64,000 bases of DNA, taken from assembly GCA_000149265.1 (NCBI GenBank), contig CH001979.1, positions 1,387,197 through 1,451,196 on the forward strand, given 5' to 3'. The position numbers were made by a program, and so were the translations under genes. Source of the DNA: Ciona savignyi (taxonomy: Eukaryota; Chordata; Ascidiacea; Phlebobranchia; Cionidae). Positions 24,316-36,100 of the stretch are shown here, in pieces (the first letter of the stretch is position 1; every line of letters starts with the position of its first letter). The notes beneath the pieces were generated by a model. That model was not told where the DNA came from, did not search any database, and was given only the letters and a program-made list of their open reading frames with translations.

Positions 24316-24412
24316 GGTAACCCGTAGATGTTCGCAAGGTGATCTGACGATTCCGGTGTGTTAACCCTCTTGGTTTTCCCATTTACGAATAAACCTGAAT
24401 ATTGTATCCTAG
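24315..24412 (+). repeat. SINE-A tail fragment
   Basis: Contains GATCTGACGATTCC, GTGTGTTAACCCTCTTGG and the terminal TGTATCCTA word; the tRNA-like head is missing. Confidence 0.65.
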
Positions 24413-25029
24413 CAAACGGCTGATTTTGACGACCTTTTGAATGACGCCCGACGGTAAAGTATAAAGAAGACTTAAATAAAATTTCGCAGAATTATTAGAA
24501 GTAAAACCACTGCCACTTGCTCTTCTCATATGATTTGTTCGAAAACAAATCATATTTGTCTCCGATTTTCAGTGACAATTCCGTGTCTTTGTATAATCAC
24601 ATGTGTTTTCTTACGAGTTATTACGCTTGCTTAAAAATGACCACGCTATTTGAAAACACAACGACCTACAGTAGGCTTTAACAAATACACACACTTTGTT
24701 TAGCTGAGCGGTTTTTAATAGTTCAGCAAAACTTAAAATGTAGACTTAAATAGCGCATTTCTTAGCAAATGTAGCGTACGTAGGTGGGAACCGGGTCGAG
24801 ATTTTTAAGTAACATTTTAGAAGATGCTTAGGTTATAAATTCCAGACCCTAGCTTTAATTTGATAAAATATTAAAGGTTTCCTATGACAGGTTTTTAAGT
24901 GATAGCTCTTAAACGGCTCTTCTCCAAGAAAATGAAACGCACGAATGAATATCTTCGCCGCTTTTCGCTTCATGGAATGGCAGACTCTATACATAGATTG
25001 AATCTACCTTAAACTACGGAAAAACTAAT
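24413..25029. other. Intergenic, no feature seen
   Basis: AT-rich sequence without a supported gene, repeat family or RNA gene. Confidence 0.5.
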
Positions 25030-25325
25030 AGGATAGGATAGGATATACATGTTTATCCCCGTGAATGGGAAAACCAAGGGGGTTAACACACGGGCAATCG
25101 TCACATCACCTCGCGCCCACCGTCGGGTTACCATAGCTATTGCAGTGTGTTATATATGATATACACGTTCCTTCAATTTAGTAAAACCCATTAATCCGCT
25201 GGGTTCAGGCAATGTCCGTAATGTGCCTTGCCCAAGGACACAACCGACTAGCTAGCGACCAATTTCGCACCTGCAACCTGTCGATTGAAAGGCGACGCAG
25301 TTAACCGTTAGACCAACCGGCCGGA
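25030..25325 (-). repeat. SINE-A full-length copy, reverse orientation
   Basis: Runs from the AGGATAGGATAGGATAT tail at left to the tRNA-like head at right (complement of CCGGCCGGTTGGTCTAACGG). The middle words ACCCATTAATCCGCTGGG and GCCTTGCCCAAGGACACAAC are well preserved. Confidence 0.85.
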
Positions 25326-25505
25326 AAAGGAGGGAAACTGTACTCCAAAATGAATAGTAAGGCACTATGGTTAGTTTTAAACATGGGGTTAAAGTTAGGG
25401 TTAGTTCTGGGTTGAGATTAGTGTTTAGGAAAAGGTTAAAATTAAATTCCAAATAGTTTCGGTGGGCAGTTTCCCTCCTCTTCTACCCGCTTTCCCTCCT
25501 TTAAG
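25326..25505. mobile_element. Short MITE-like repeat with GGAGGGAAACTG ends
   Basis: AAGGAGGGAAACTGT at left and CAGTTTCCCTCCT at right form inverted ends around a core of GGGTTAG-like words. A similar right-hand block (CAGTTTCCCTC...CTTTAGTATTGCCC) recurs at 27424-27462 and TAGTTTCCCTCC at about 47083. Confidence 0.5.
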
Positions 25506-27330
25506 TATTGCCCTAAAACTGTACGAACCGTGAATCGGTCAACAAATTTATGGTTTAACAATTTTGAGATATTACAGTTCAGGTACGAAAGCTGTTATAT
25601 CGCATCTTTAAACTATTATTCAATCGCTTCGCCGACCTTAGCACACTGTCAACTCAGTCATGTGAAACAAGTATGCTGACCTAGACAGCAATTAGATTCA
25701 ATTTGGCAACGAAAAGTGAGAATGATCTTAGTTTTTTAGCAAATCTGATAAAGAATGAGTTGGTCCAATGAAAAATCAATTAAAAATAAGTCAGGGGAAA
25801 ATTAATAGAGCTATTTCATTTTTATTGCATGAAGTGTGGGAAAGATAGATTGACCCATTTTTTATTCAATTACTTTTATTGGAGGTCTATGCTAAACACT
25901 ATAATTTGCGTCATAAACGTTGTACGTAATAATGATCGATTGTGTTGCAATCGCCTGGACTAGACCGCATGGCAATATGCTATTGCTATATCATATTTTT
26001 TAAACTAGTTACTGTAGCGTGTAGCCTAATCTTTAGTGTACGATTTATCTCTGATATCACATTTCCCGTACCGATAAATGCCCAAAGTTTAAAACCGTAT
26101 CGTCATTACTTCCGTATAGTCGTATCAACTATTATAACCGTATCATCGTATAACTCCGTAACAACAATATCAACTATACCCAGAGGACCAATATAATGTT
26201 TTTAATTCCACAATGCACGTTATTTTTAAATCACGAACCGGTTGTTTATCCATCCGCGAAAGCAACACTGTATTTTAAAAATTAAAATTTAATTTTAAAA
26301 ACACTGTATTTTTCAGTTACCCAAGTAGAATTACCTATACTACTGAGTAAAAATTGTACAAAGATAAAATGATTTTTATTATACTTCAAAAAAATTCCCT
26401 TGTCATTCCCCCATATTTCCCCCCTAACTTTTATTCCTTTTCTGTACGTGTAGTTGATATCCAAATTGTACAATTTTTGTGGTCAAAATAAGAATGTGAA
26501 TAACCAACAAGTCCGAAGGTGATACTCGTTGTAAATGACTTCTGTTAAATCTCGCATTTTAACAACTATCTACTCTTTCAGCGCACGGGTGATCGTTAAC
26601 AGACCTTTAGTTTATTTTTGGTTCAAGACCACGTTTTAGATTACAGTCCTATAGAACTACATCTGTTTTATAAACGTGTTATCAGACCTGGTTGTCTTGT
26701 GTATTTAGACATTTTTACGTAATCGCAGTCAGCAATAAAGTATGATGTTTTCTGTTATTCTATTTACTTATTACGGAAGGCAAATTTGTAACCTTGACCG
26801 AACATGTTAGATGTTAAGGAATGTGTATAAATTAGTAGTTACATAAAGTGAACAGAAGCACAAGTTATCTAGAAACCAGCAAAGGGGGGAAAGGGGAAGG
26901 AAGTGGAGGGTCTCGTACAAAATAAACGGTTTTTCTGTCTATTGATTCACACTAAATCTGGTCAGATGATTTCCTAGCTTACAGTACTCGCTTTTGATGA
27001 CTTTCGTAATCCGACAATTCATGAAAGGTTTCTTTATTCTTGTTTACAGGCGAATACAGTAAAACACACACAGTTCAACGGATTTAATAGTGATGCCTTG
27101 ATCGGCGATTATTTTGGTCCTTTTTTCTAGAACACGTTTTCGACACTGATGAAAAATATAATGTGTCGATCGAGTGGCAATTTGTATGTCTAACGACCGC
27201 ATGGCAGTATATTGTGAGGAAGCGAATTATGCAGGAAACATCAAGCCTTGTGCGGAGATTAAAGCCGATTCACGCAGGCCACAGCGAAAGTCACAAAAAT
27301 ACACAAACAGCGAAAAATGAAGATTAGGGC
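25506..27330. other. Intergenic, no gene seen
   Basis: No supported gene. The open frames at 25942-26196 and 26282-26473 have no recognisable features. A loose cluster of CCGTATCRTC words lies at 26095-26165. Confidence 0.5.
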
Positions 27331-27462
27331 ATAACAGTTAGTGTTAAACATGGGGTTGGATTTAGGTTTATTTCCGGGGTAGAAATTGGTGTTGAGGGCA
27401 GGGTTAAAGTTAAAATTTTTAGTGAGCAGTTTCCCTCTTTTCCTGCCTTTAGTATTGCCCGC
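27331..27462. mobile_element. MITE-like repeat core
   Basis: Related to 25326-25505: AAACATGGGGTTGGATTTAG, ATTGGTGTTGAGGGCAGGG and GCAGTTTCCCTC words in the same order. Confidence 0.45.
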
Positions 27463-27477
27463 TGTTTCCAAACAATC

Positions 27478-27553
27478 ATCTTATTAATTTGTTTTTTTTA
27501 TTTCAAGAAGAGCTGCACTCATCTTATTAATTTGTTTTTTATTTTTCATTTAG
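27478..27553 (+). promoter_or_regulatory. Duplicated acceptor-like tract before the B3GAT start
   Basis: The word CATCTTATTAATTTGTTTTT occurs twice (27478 and 27519). The first copy ends in ATTTCAAG and the second in TTCATTTAG, 10 nt upstream of the ATG at 27564. This looks like a 3' splice site for a 5'-UTR intron or for spliced-leader trans-splicing; no upstream exon is obvious. Confidence 0.45.
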
Positions 27554-27563
27554 GTCTGACAAA

Positions 27564-28397
27564 ATGAAAATAAAATATTTTTCGATTTGTCTCGTGGGGA
27601 TGGTGGTAATCGGAATGTTGGTATTAGGACAAAGTTGGAATGTTACGTTTTGTAAGCGCAGCGCAGATTCAGATAATAAGGCTACTCGAATAACTGGATT
27701 TGAGCAGAAAGAAAAATCGGAAAGCCTACCAATAATCTACGGCATTACATCAACATACAAGAGACATGTACAGATAGCTGAACTAACAAGATTGTCTCAA
27801 ACGTTGATGCACGTTCCAGCGTTTCATTGGATACTGACCGAAGATTCCGATTCAAAAACTAATTTAGTTGCCGATTTTTTAAGTCAATCGCGATTAAATT
27901 ACACGCACCTCTTTATAAAAAACAATTCGTCTTTGGGAATTGTAAAAGATCTAAACACCCGAAATAACGCTTTGCGTTGGATTCGAGAAAATATTCCACC
28001 CAGCAAGGATGCAATTGTATATTTTATGGACGATGACAACACGTATTCGCTTCGAGTGTTTGAAGAAATAAGAAAAACTAAACGCGGATGCGCGTGGCCG
28101 GTGGGTTTGGCTGGTGGATTGCTACACGAAGGACCGACCGAATGCAAAGACGGTAAGGCACTTCAGTGGAAAGCAAGATGGTGGCCGCAAAGAACAGTAC
28201 CTATTGATATGGCGGGCTTTGCAGTTCATGTGAAAGTTCTCTTTGAAAACCCAACTGCCAATTTCACGGATCGTCCAGACTTAGAATCTGGTTTTCTTGA
28301 ATCGCTTGGTTTCAACCGAGACAACATAGAAGTTAACTATTGCAAAGATGTTCTAGCGTGGCATACACAAACTAAAACTCCTGTCATAGTAGAATAA
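27564..28397 (+). CDS. B3GAT3: Beta-1,3-glucuronosyltransferase (GT43, B3GAT family)
   Basis: Intact single-exon frame of 277 residues. Residues about 6-24 (SICLVGMVVIGMLVLG) form a type II membrane anchor, giving a Golgi lumenal catalytic domain. Visible GT43 landmarks are PIIYGITSTYKR, the start of the UDP-sugar fold; YFMDDDNTYS with the metal-binding DDD at residues 156-158; WPVGLAGGLLHEGP; the acceptor-side PIDMAGFAVHV; DLESGFLESLG; and a C-terminal LAWHTQTKTP. In other animals these enzymes transfer glucuronate to galactose, completing the proteoglycan linker (B3GAT3) or making HNK-1-type epitopes (B3GAT1/2). The protein is shorter than human B3GAT3 (335) mainly in the stem. Family assignment is firm; the choice of B3GAT3 among paralogues is not. 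The ATG follows a purine-rich ACAAA context and an acceptor-like tract. Confidence 0.9.
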   Translation: MKIKYFSICLVGMVVIGMLVLGQSWNVTFCKRSADSDNKATRITGFEQKEKSESLPIIYGITSTYKRHVQIAELTRLSQTLMHVPAFHWILTEDSDSKTNLVADFLSQSRLNYTHLFIKNNSSLGIVKDLNTRNNALRWIRENIPPSKDAIVYFMDDDNTYSLRVFEEIRKTKRGCAWPVGLAGGLLHEGPTECKDGKALQWKARWWPQRTVPIDMAGFAVHVKVLFENPTANFTDRPDLESGFLESLGFNRDNIEVNYCKDVLAWHTQTKTPVIVE

Positions 28398-28827
28398 AAG
28401 TAAAAGTTAACGTTTCCTAGCCCTCATTATTACACCAAACAAATGTATCTATATACTCTATTTGTATATGTTTATATATATATTTAATTAGATGCATTAA
28501 ATTTGGTAAATTTGGAGTACATTTATAGATTATAATTGCTTTATCTCTTTCCACCTGCTCTTTAAACTTTTATTAAAAAAGGAATATTCAATTTAAACGA
28601 TTCGAGTTGCAAAATGATATAGACATATGAAATAACCACGGTACATATTTATGCCATGCCAGTGCAGTGAAATCTGTGTCAATTGTAAATTTAAAAATTT
28701 TATAAATCTATGAGAATTGATTTTCTACGTGCATCCACGACAGTTTTAGCTTGCTAGTAACTGACATTGTATTTCTTCTTCGCTGAGCGGAATGGTTGAT
28801 CCACTACACTTTACGCAGTACAATTTC
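28398..28827. other. B3GAT 3' flank
   Basis: AT-rich 3' UTR and flank; nothing else seen. Confidence 0.5.
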
Positions 28828-29122
28828 GACTGATTAGTCTGGTGGTTTAGTGCGGCTTTTTAAACAAAGAGTTGCGGGTTCAAAACTAGTCACGAGATAG
28901 TCGTTTGTGTCTTCGTGCAACGCACTTAAGAAAAATTTCCTGAACCCAGCGGATTATTTAATGGTTTCTACTGAATTGAAGGAACGTGTGAATCATACAT
29001 AACACACTGCAATAGCTCCACGGTATCACGACGGTGGGCGCGAAGTGATCTGATAATTGCCCGTATGTTAACGCCTTGGTTTTTTCATTCACTAGGATGA
29101 ACATGATATCCTATGCTATCGC
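28828..29122 (+). repeat. SINE-A subfamily copy
   Basis: Head variant CGACTGATTAGTCTGGTGG, then GTTGCGGGTTCAAAACTAG (box B), the CCAGCGGATTA middle and a TATCCTATGC tail. This head variant also starts the copy at 47424-47714. Confidence 0.8.
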
Positions 29123-29389
29123 CTTTTATAGAATAACCTGTGCCAAACATTCACAAAGTGGTGCCCACGGGAAATCTGTTTAAATATAAAATTCCATTTA
29201 CTGCAATACACTGTTACCGCGTTTAAAAATCAGATAAACAATTAAAACCAATACTAAATCAATAGTAGATTTCAATGCAAACATACCTACCATAAACTAT
29301 TTTCCTACAATCCCTAATTACTTAACCGCACCCAAACTACTGATTAGTCTGGTTTAACTCTCCGTGATAACAGTAAAAAATCTAATCGA

Positions 29390-29660
29390 TAGGATAGGAT
29401 ATTCATGTTTATCCGCGTGAATGAGAAAACCAACGGGGTTAACACAGGGGCAATCTTCAGATCACCTCGCTCCTATCGTTGGGGTATCGAAGCTATTGCA
29501 GTATGTTCTGTATGGTTCATACGTTTCTACAATTTGGTTGAACCCAATAATCCGCTAGGTTTAGGCAATGTCCCTTAAGCGCCTTGTCCTTGGACACGAC
29601 CGACTAGCTAGCGACCATTTCAGAACCTGCAACCTTTTGGTTAAAAGGCACTACCTTTTG
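29390..29660 (-). repeat. SINE-A copy, reverse orientation
   Basis: From the AGGATAGGATATTCATG tail to the diverged head near GCAACCTTTTGGTTAAAAGG, with that head word duplicated (about 29629-29668). Confidence 0.75.
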
Positions 29661-30999
29661 GTTGAAAGATTTTTATACTTTTTAGAAGTGTTAGTTCAAA
29701 TAGATTATAGATATGCAGTAGCAAATAGTGGAAAATCACACCAGGGAAACTTCCACCAATCCCTATAAGCACAGTTGTCTCACACTTTAGGCATTTTATT
29801 ATCGTAGAAAAATGTTAAATAATAATGTATTTATAAAAAAACGCAAAAACTAAAAACAAAGAAAAGTATACCATACACTCAACAGTGGGTTAAAAATGGT
29901 GGTTCACACGTGGTTGATTCTCTAGTATTTGTTAGAAAATCGCTATGTTTATGGCCAATGGGTAAATTTGTGACAAAGACTAAAAATGCTATTCATGGTT
30001 CGTGCAACTGCCAAATTGCAAGTCAGCTACAGTATTTGTTTGGGGCATTTTGGCCATATAAAAGGTTAAAGACTCAAACTTTAATCCAACGACTTTGGCT
30101 ATGGGATGTGTGTTGTGTGAAGTATATAAGGTAAAGTAAAAGGAGTTTTCTGCAAAAGTTTATAATACGCATTGGCATTTACATATATATCCAATGACAT
30201 TACAAATAAAACAGAAAATCACTTACTAACCATTCGTGGCCTTTTAAAGTTGCAATTCATTTAGTTCCGTTGATTAATTTGATGTATAATTACCAATTAT
30301 TCCACAAATAACAATCAAAGGGTATTAACAATCAAAAAGGATTAACCTACAGCTAAAATTGTTTACTCTAATGCAATATATTGCGAACAGGTTTGGGCTT
30401 ATTCTCGCATACGAACATAGAAATAAATAAAAAATTCGCAGTTACAGGTTGCATTTCCACACAAAAACCATATTTATACAAGTTCTACTTTGATTTCAAT
30501 TGTTTATTTTCTACATTAAATAATTTAGAGACGCCGAACCATTATACACATGCCAAAATACGACATGATCTTAATCAACCGATTGCTGTGTTAACTTAAA
30601 GATATTTTTTCAATAGAACATTGCCTTTTTGGATAGATACTCATGGACTTTTACATCTTGCTTGCAGAAACAAAAACGTTATGCATTCTGTATATATATG
30701 TTTTAAAGTACTTGTGTTATTAAATAGGTAGGCCTACGAATATTTTTAATTGCAGATACATATATAGCGTACGGTGAAAAATTGTTTTTACAAAGAGTGA
30801 TGGTTTACATGTTTGACATTTTCTGATTTATTTTCTTCTAATTATATTTTGTTTTAGTTTGAAGATCACAACAATAGCGATTTTGTAATTAAAAAGCAGA
30901 CCTAAATTTCATTAATACAGAATGCCACTTTTAATATACCCTATGGTTGAAGGTGTATAGTTTATTCAAAATCGAATGGCCTATAAAATTTTCAAATTT
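29661..30999. other. Intergenic, no gene seen
   Basis: Open frames at 29910-30134 and 30381-30599 lack domains, splice context or repeats. No RNA gene is seen. Confidence 0.5.
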
Positions 31000-31545
31000 C
31001 CGAAAGTTCACAAGTTATTTTTTCTTAAATAGTAGGAAGTTTACAAGTTACTTTTCTTTAATTTCCAGAATTTTCACAAGTTATTCTTTTTAAATTTCTG
31101 GAATTTTACAAGTTAATCTTCTCAAATTTCTGAAAGTTTACAGGTTATTCTTTCTTAAATTTCTGGAAGTTCACTAGTTATTCTTCGTAAAATTCCGGAA
31201 TTTTCACAAAGTATTCTTCTCAAATTCCTAAAAGGTTCACAAGTTATTCTTTCTTAAATTTCTGGAAGTTTACAAGTTATTCTTCTCAGATTTCTGAAAG
31301 TTCACAAGTTATTCTTCTCAAATTTCCGGAATTTTCACAAGGTATTCTTCTCAAATTTCTGGACGTTCACAAGTTATTCTTCTCAAATTTCTGGAATTTT
31401 CCAATTTATTCTTTCCAAAAATCTGAAAGTTCCCAAGTTATTGTTCTCAAATTTCTGAAATATTCCAAGGTATTGTTCTTAAATTTCTAAAAGTTCACAA
31501 GTTATTCTTTAAATAAAAACCGGATATTTCCCAACTTATTCTTCT
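31000..31545. repeat. ~35-40-bp minisatellite
   Basis: About 14 variable copies of a unit containing AAATTTCTGGAAGTTCACAA followed by GTTATTCTTCTC. Spacing varies because of small indels. Confidence 0.85.
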
Positions 31546-31879
31546 CGATACCTTACTCCATTGTTCGCCGCGAACGTTGCTATAGCAACCCTTGACGCAA
31601 ATTGCCTACGTCACTTAATGTCTAAACATGAATGGAAACGCGTTAAATAAAAATATTCCTATTAATGTTTTTGGAAAGCTAATTTACTTAATATTTTACT
31701 TATAAAGAAATGTTTTACTATTAAATACATTCCAAATACTATGTTTATTTCCAACATGCAATTTGTTCATCATCAAAGTTCAGAAAATCGCTATGAAAAG
31801 AATAAATATTTGATTTTCTCTAATATGTACGGTTATGAGCTGCAATAATACCCGGCAGTTTAAATCATTAATCTATATT

Positions 31880-31966
31880 CCTGTTGGTATGCAGGCGTGT
31901 ATACCCCTTTCCTGTTTGTATGCAGGCGTGTGTACATTTTTCCTGTTGGTATACAGGCGTGTGTAC
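31880..31966. repeat. Three-copy short tandem repeat
   Basis: Three copies of a CCTGTTGGTATGCAGGCGTG-type unit with GTGTACMYTTT spacers, ending beside the hAT-like MITE. Confidence 0.8.
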
Positions 31967-31974
31967 CTTTAGAT

Positions 31975-32428
31975 CAGGGGCGTGCAACTGTTTAGCGCAA
32001 TGGGCCATAAAGTACAAGTATAGAGATACCGGGGGCCAGACCATCAAACAACTCATATTTTTTTATGACGGCTTTCCTTTTTCGGTAATTGCTTCAGCTA
32101 TCTTTAAGCTCAGTTTTGTAACTAACTTGGTAGACATTCGCTTTTTTGTATAATAACATGCACCCATAAAGTAAGATCACGTAATACTGTACCACTGCCG
32201 GAACACGGCAATTTTCCAACAATGCACATTATTCTGTAACAATGGGAGTTCGTCACAGTAATGTTAACATAATTTAATCGGAGTGTGAATTAGTCTTATA
32301 CTGTCTTTAAAAATACCAATAATGCCGTTACAATTCAGAAAAAGTTTTTAAACTATTAGGCTACAAAGTATGAAGTCTGCAGCGGGCCACATAAATAGGT
32401 ACCGCGGGCCGTATGTTGCACCCCTCTG
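31975..32428. mobile_element. hAT-like MITE with perfect 8-bp target duplication
   Basis: The ends are CAGGGGCGTGCAAC and, on the other strand, CAGAGGGGTGCAAC. The direct repeat CTTTAGAT flanks it exactly at 31967-31974 and 32429-32436. GGGCCATAAAG- and GCGGGCCACA-type subterminal words are typical of non-autonomous hAT elements. There is no transposase frame. Confidence 0.9.
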
Positions 32429-32597
32429 CTTTAGATGGAATGCAATTGATATAGAAACCAATGTTCTTTGGGCGGTATGACGACATCTCGGCCAAACTTT
32501 TAAATAGCAACAAAATAAATAAAAACAAGCTTGACGTCGTCTATTGTGTACCAAGTGAGCACTGACATGGATTCCACATTAAAGCCGATAATAGACT

Positions 32598-32706
32598 GTT
32601 ATTTACCGAGCCGAGTTTCGAACCCATTACACGTCACTCCGACTATTATTTTGTATAAGAGTCGGTATACGTATCGGTCGCGTTAACCATTTGGCCACAC
32701 GACCGT
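32598..32706 (-). repeat. SINE-B copy, reverse orientation
   Basis: Box B complement (CCGAGTTTCGAACCC) at left and box A complement (GTTAACCATTTGGCCACACG) at right; the best-preserved reverse copy. Confidence 0.75.
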
Positions 32707-33148
32707 ACCGCTAAGAGACTGTTGGTAAAACTCACGATAGAGTCGAGATGTGAATTTTAAAGGACAAAGATTATCGTGTAAATATAGTCCATTACACAAC
32801 AGCAAAAAATGTTTAACTACTGCATGTCACTTTAATTTAGTGCATAACATGCGCTTGTTGAATTAGGTCTGTTGAGTTATTAAGTACTTGTGCGTGTATA
32901 ATAGTAAAGCAAACATTCTTCCAATTTCCTGTGTTTCATCTTTTTTTAATTGTCCTTTGAACAATTTCTGCAGCAACCTACAGGACAACAAAACATTCCA
33001 CTGTTTAAAATAAGAATTTAAAGTGCTTACAATGACTTTCATTTATCCCCACCTAACCGGATAAAACGAAAGTTTCACATAGGTTTAATCATTCTTTAGT
33101 CAGGCTGTTCGAAACGCACTGTCGGGTTTATCTTAGCGCTTCAAAAGC

Positions 33149-36100
33149 ATGGCTATTCTAATTCTAAGCTCGGTATTCTTTGTTTTAGTTATTGGTGTTC
33201 TAAAAGGTAAGGTATTATTATGTTTATTATGTAAAAGAGATAACGTCCGTTCGGTTTATAATTATATTAATTTTTTTATCATTTTTTTTTTAAGGTGAGG
33301 CATTAGATTGTTACCAGTGCAGTTCTGACTGCAACATGCCGCTATCATTGCATAATCTACAAACTTGTGACGGTGGAGAGAAATATTGTACTACCGCCAC
33401 AACATACATGAGAAATAGTGGTAAGTGCTGTAGGGAAATGGATAACGCGACCGATACATATACCGACTTCTAAAAAAAAAAAAAAAACGGTCCTTGTGAA
33501 TAGCCAGCCCATCATGGGTCCGAAACTTGGCTCGGTAAAAAAAATAGTGGTAAGTGCTGTCTTACATAGTGTTTGCAATATCGGTCTTTCCGTGTCCGAC
33601 CGGTTCTGTCCTTGGCTAAGGCACTTATCGAACATTGCCTGAACAGCGGATAGGTCCTAGCAAATTGAAGAACGATAGGCGCTAGGTAATCTGACGAATG
33701 CCCATGTCTTAACCACCTTCGTTTTCCCATTCACGCGGATAAACATGAATATCTTATTCATACTCAGATATATTGAATGCTGCTCGGTCAATTAGCTCAC
33801 CTGTAAAGAGCAGTGTCTCAGTTAAAAAGTTAACTAAATTTTCCAGTTTTAGACGCTCTTCTTATTCAAGGCAAGCATATATGTCGTCGTCTGAAACCAG
33901 CGGATTAACTGTTAATAAGATAATATGACGAATGCCAGTTTTATAACCACCTGGTTGTTTTCACTCCGGGGTGGGGTGGACACATGGGTAGTTTTTTAAA
34001 CTGCAATTTGTCTGGCCGGTTAGTATGGCGGTTAAGTGCGTCGCCTTTCAATCGAAAGGTTGCAGGTGCGAAACTGGTCGCTAGACAGTCGGTTGTGTCC
34101 TTGGGCAAGGCACTTTTACAGATCTGAACCCAGCGGTTTAATGGGTGCTACCAAATTAAAGAAACGTGTCTATCTTACACAACACACTGAAATAGCTCCG
34201 GTAACCCGACAGTGGGCGCGAGGTGATCTGGCGATTGCCCGTGTGGTAACCCCCTTGGTTTTTCCATTCACGGGGATAAACATGAATATCCTATCCTATC
34301 TTATTTATTTGGATAAAATGAAGAAATCTATCACAGTCTTGGGATCCTCCACACCAACTACTACAAGATCATGTAGTCTGGTACCACAGGTTAAATCCTG
34401 TGTTGATTTCTCTGGAGTCATCTTCTGCACTGACGCAACATGCTCTACCGGCAAGTTTGCATTCTTTTTAGTTATTAGCACTCTTCCGGCCGGTTGGTCT
34501 AGCGGTTCAGTGCGTCGCCTTTCAATCGAAATGTTGCAGGTGCGAAACTTGTCGCTCTCTTGGTTTTCCCATTCACTGGGATTAACATGAAGTTGTTGTT
34601 TAAAATTCGAAAAGCTTTCGATTTGATTACCATACATGTCATACCAGACCGTCGGTAGTTTACGTGTTTATTGTTTAAGCAATTTACAATAACATAGTAA
34701 AAAATCCCAGATATTAGGTTAGACCAGGGTCGGCAACCTTTTGCACGTAAAGAACCATTTTAACCGGCATTACACAAAAGCTCATTGAAAGCCGCAAACT
34801 AATAATATTTTTGCAATAAAAGCAAAGCAACACTGTGTAAGATAAAGACGCAGGTGTTTTCCGGCTTTTATGAGTGTTCAAGTTATTGAGCGCTCGCAAC
34901 AGCAGCAATAAAATTAATGAAAGCTGTCTTAGATGGATTAAAGTGGTTGCTAAATAGTCAGTTCTGTCCTTAAGCAAGGTTATTAACGGACATTGTCTGT
35001 ACTTAATCGAAGGAATGAGTAAATAATACACACTACAATAGCTCCGGTAACCCGACGGTGGGCGCGAGGTTCTCTTATGATGTCCCGTGTGTTAACCCCC
35101 TTGTTTTTTTCATTCACGGAGATATACATGAATATCCTATCATTTCGTGCGAGTTACCAGCCGATAACCGTATACAAATCTCTCAATTTTGGTTTTATCA
35201 ATAAAAATGGCTATGCCCCGTGATTGATTATTTATTGTAATATTCAATTCTACAGGTGATCAGGTTTTGCCAAACTTATTGATTGTCGTAAGTCGAAAAA
35301 GACAATCATTACTATAAATCATTTAATTTAATGTGGGTGTAAACAGTTTTAGTACAATAACGTATTTATTATTTTGCAGATGGTTGTAATAGCGATACTG
35401 CACCGAACACTTACAGTGGAGAATTGGAAAATAAAGGCCAGTTCCCAAGTAACAGTGTTACAACAACACACAACAATACTGCACAGAACACTTACAGTGG
35501 AGAATTGGAAAATAAAGGCCAGTTCCCAAGTAACAGTGTTACAACAACACGCAACAATGCTGTACCGAACACTTACAGTGGAGAATTGGAAAATAAAGGC
35601 CAGTTCCCAAGTAACAGTGTTACAACAACACACAACAATACTGCACAGAACACTTACAGCGGAGAATTGGAAAATAAAGGCCAGTTCCCAAGTAACAGTG
35701 TTACAACAACACGCAACAATGCTGTACCGAACACTTACAGTGGAGAATTGAAAAATAAAGGCCAGTTCCCAAGTAACAGTGTTACAACAACACACAACAA
35801 TACTGCACAGAACACTTACAGCGGAGAATTGGAAAATAAAGGACAGTTCCCAAGTAACAGTGTTACAACAACACGCAACAATGCTGTACCGAACATTTAC
35901 AGCGGAGGATTGGAAAATAAAGGCCAGTTCCCAATTAACAGTGTTACAACAACACGCAACAATATTGGACCGAACATTTACAGCGGAGGATTGGAAAATA
36001 AAGGCCAGTTCCCAAGTAACAGTGTTACAACAACACACAACAATACTGTACCGAACATTTACAGCGGAGGATTGGAAAATAAAGGCCAGTTCCCAATTAA

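Noticed and set aside
35256..35287. Extra exon in the Ly6-repeat gene (between an acceptor and GTAAGT)
   Set aside because: It would leave phase 0 and force the repeat exon into the wrong frame. The exon at 34337-34450 completes the Ly6 pattern and keeps phase 1.
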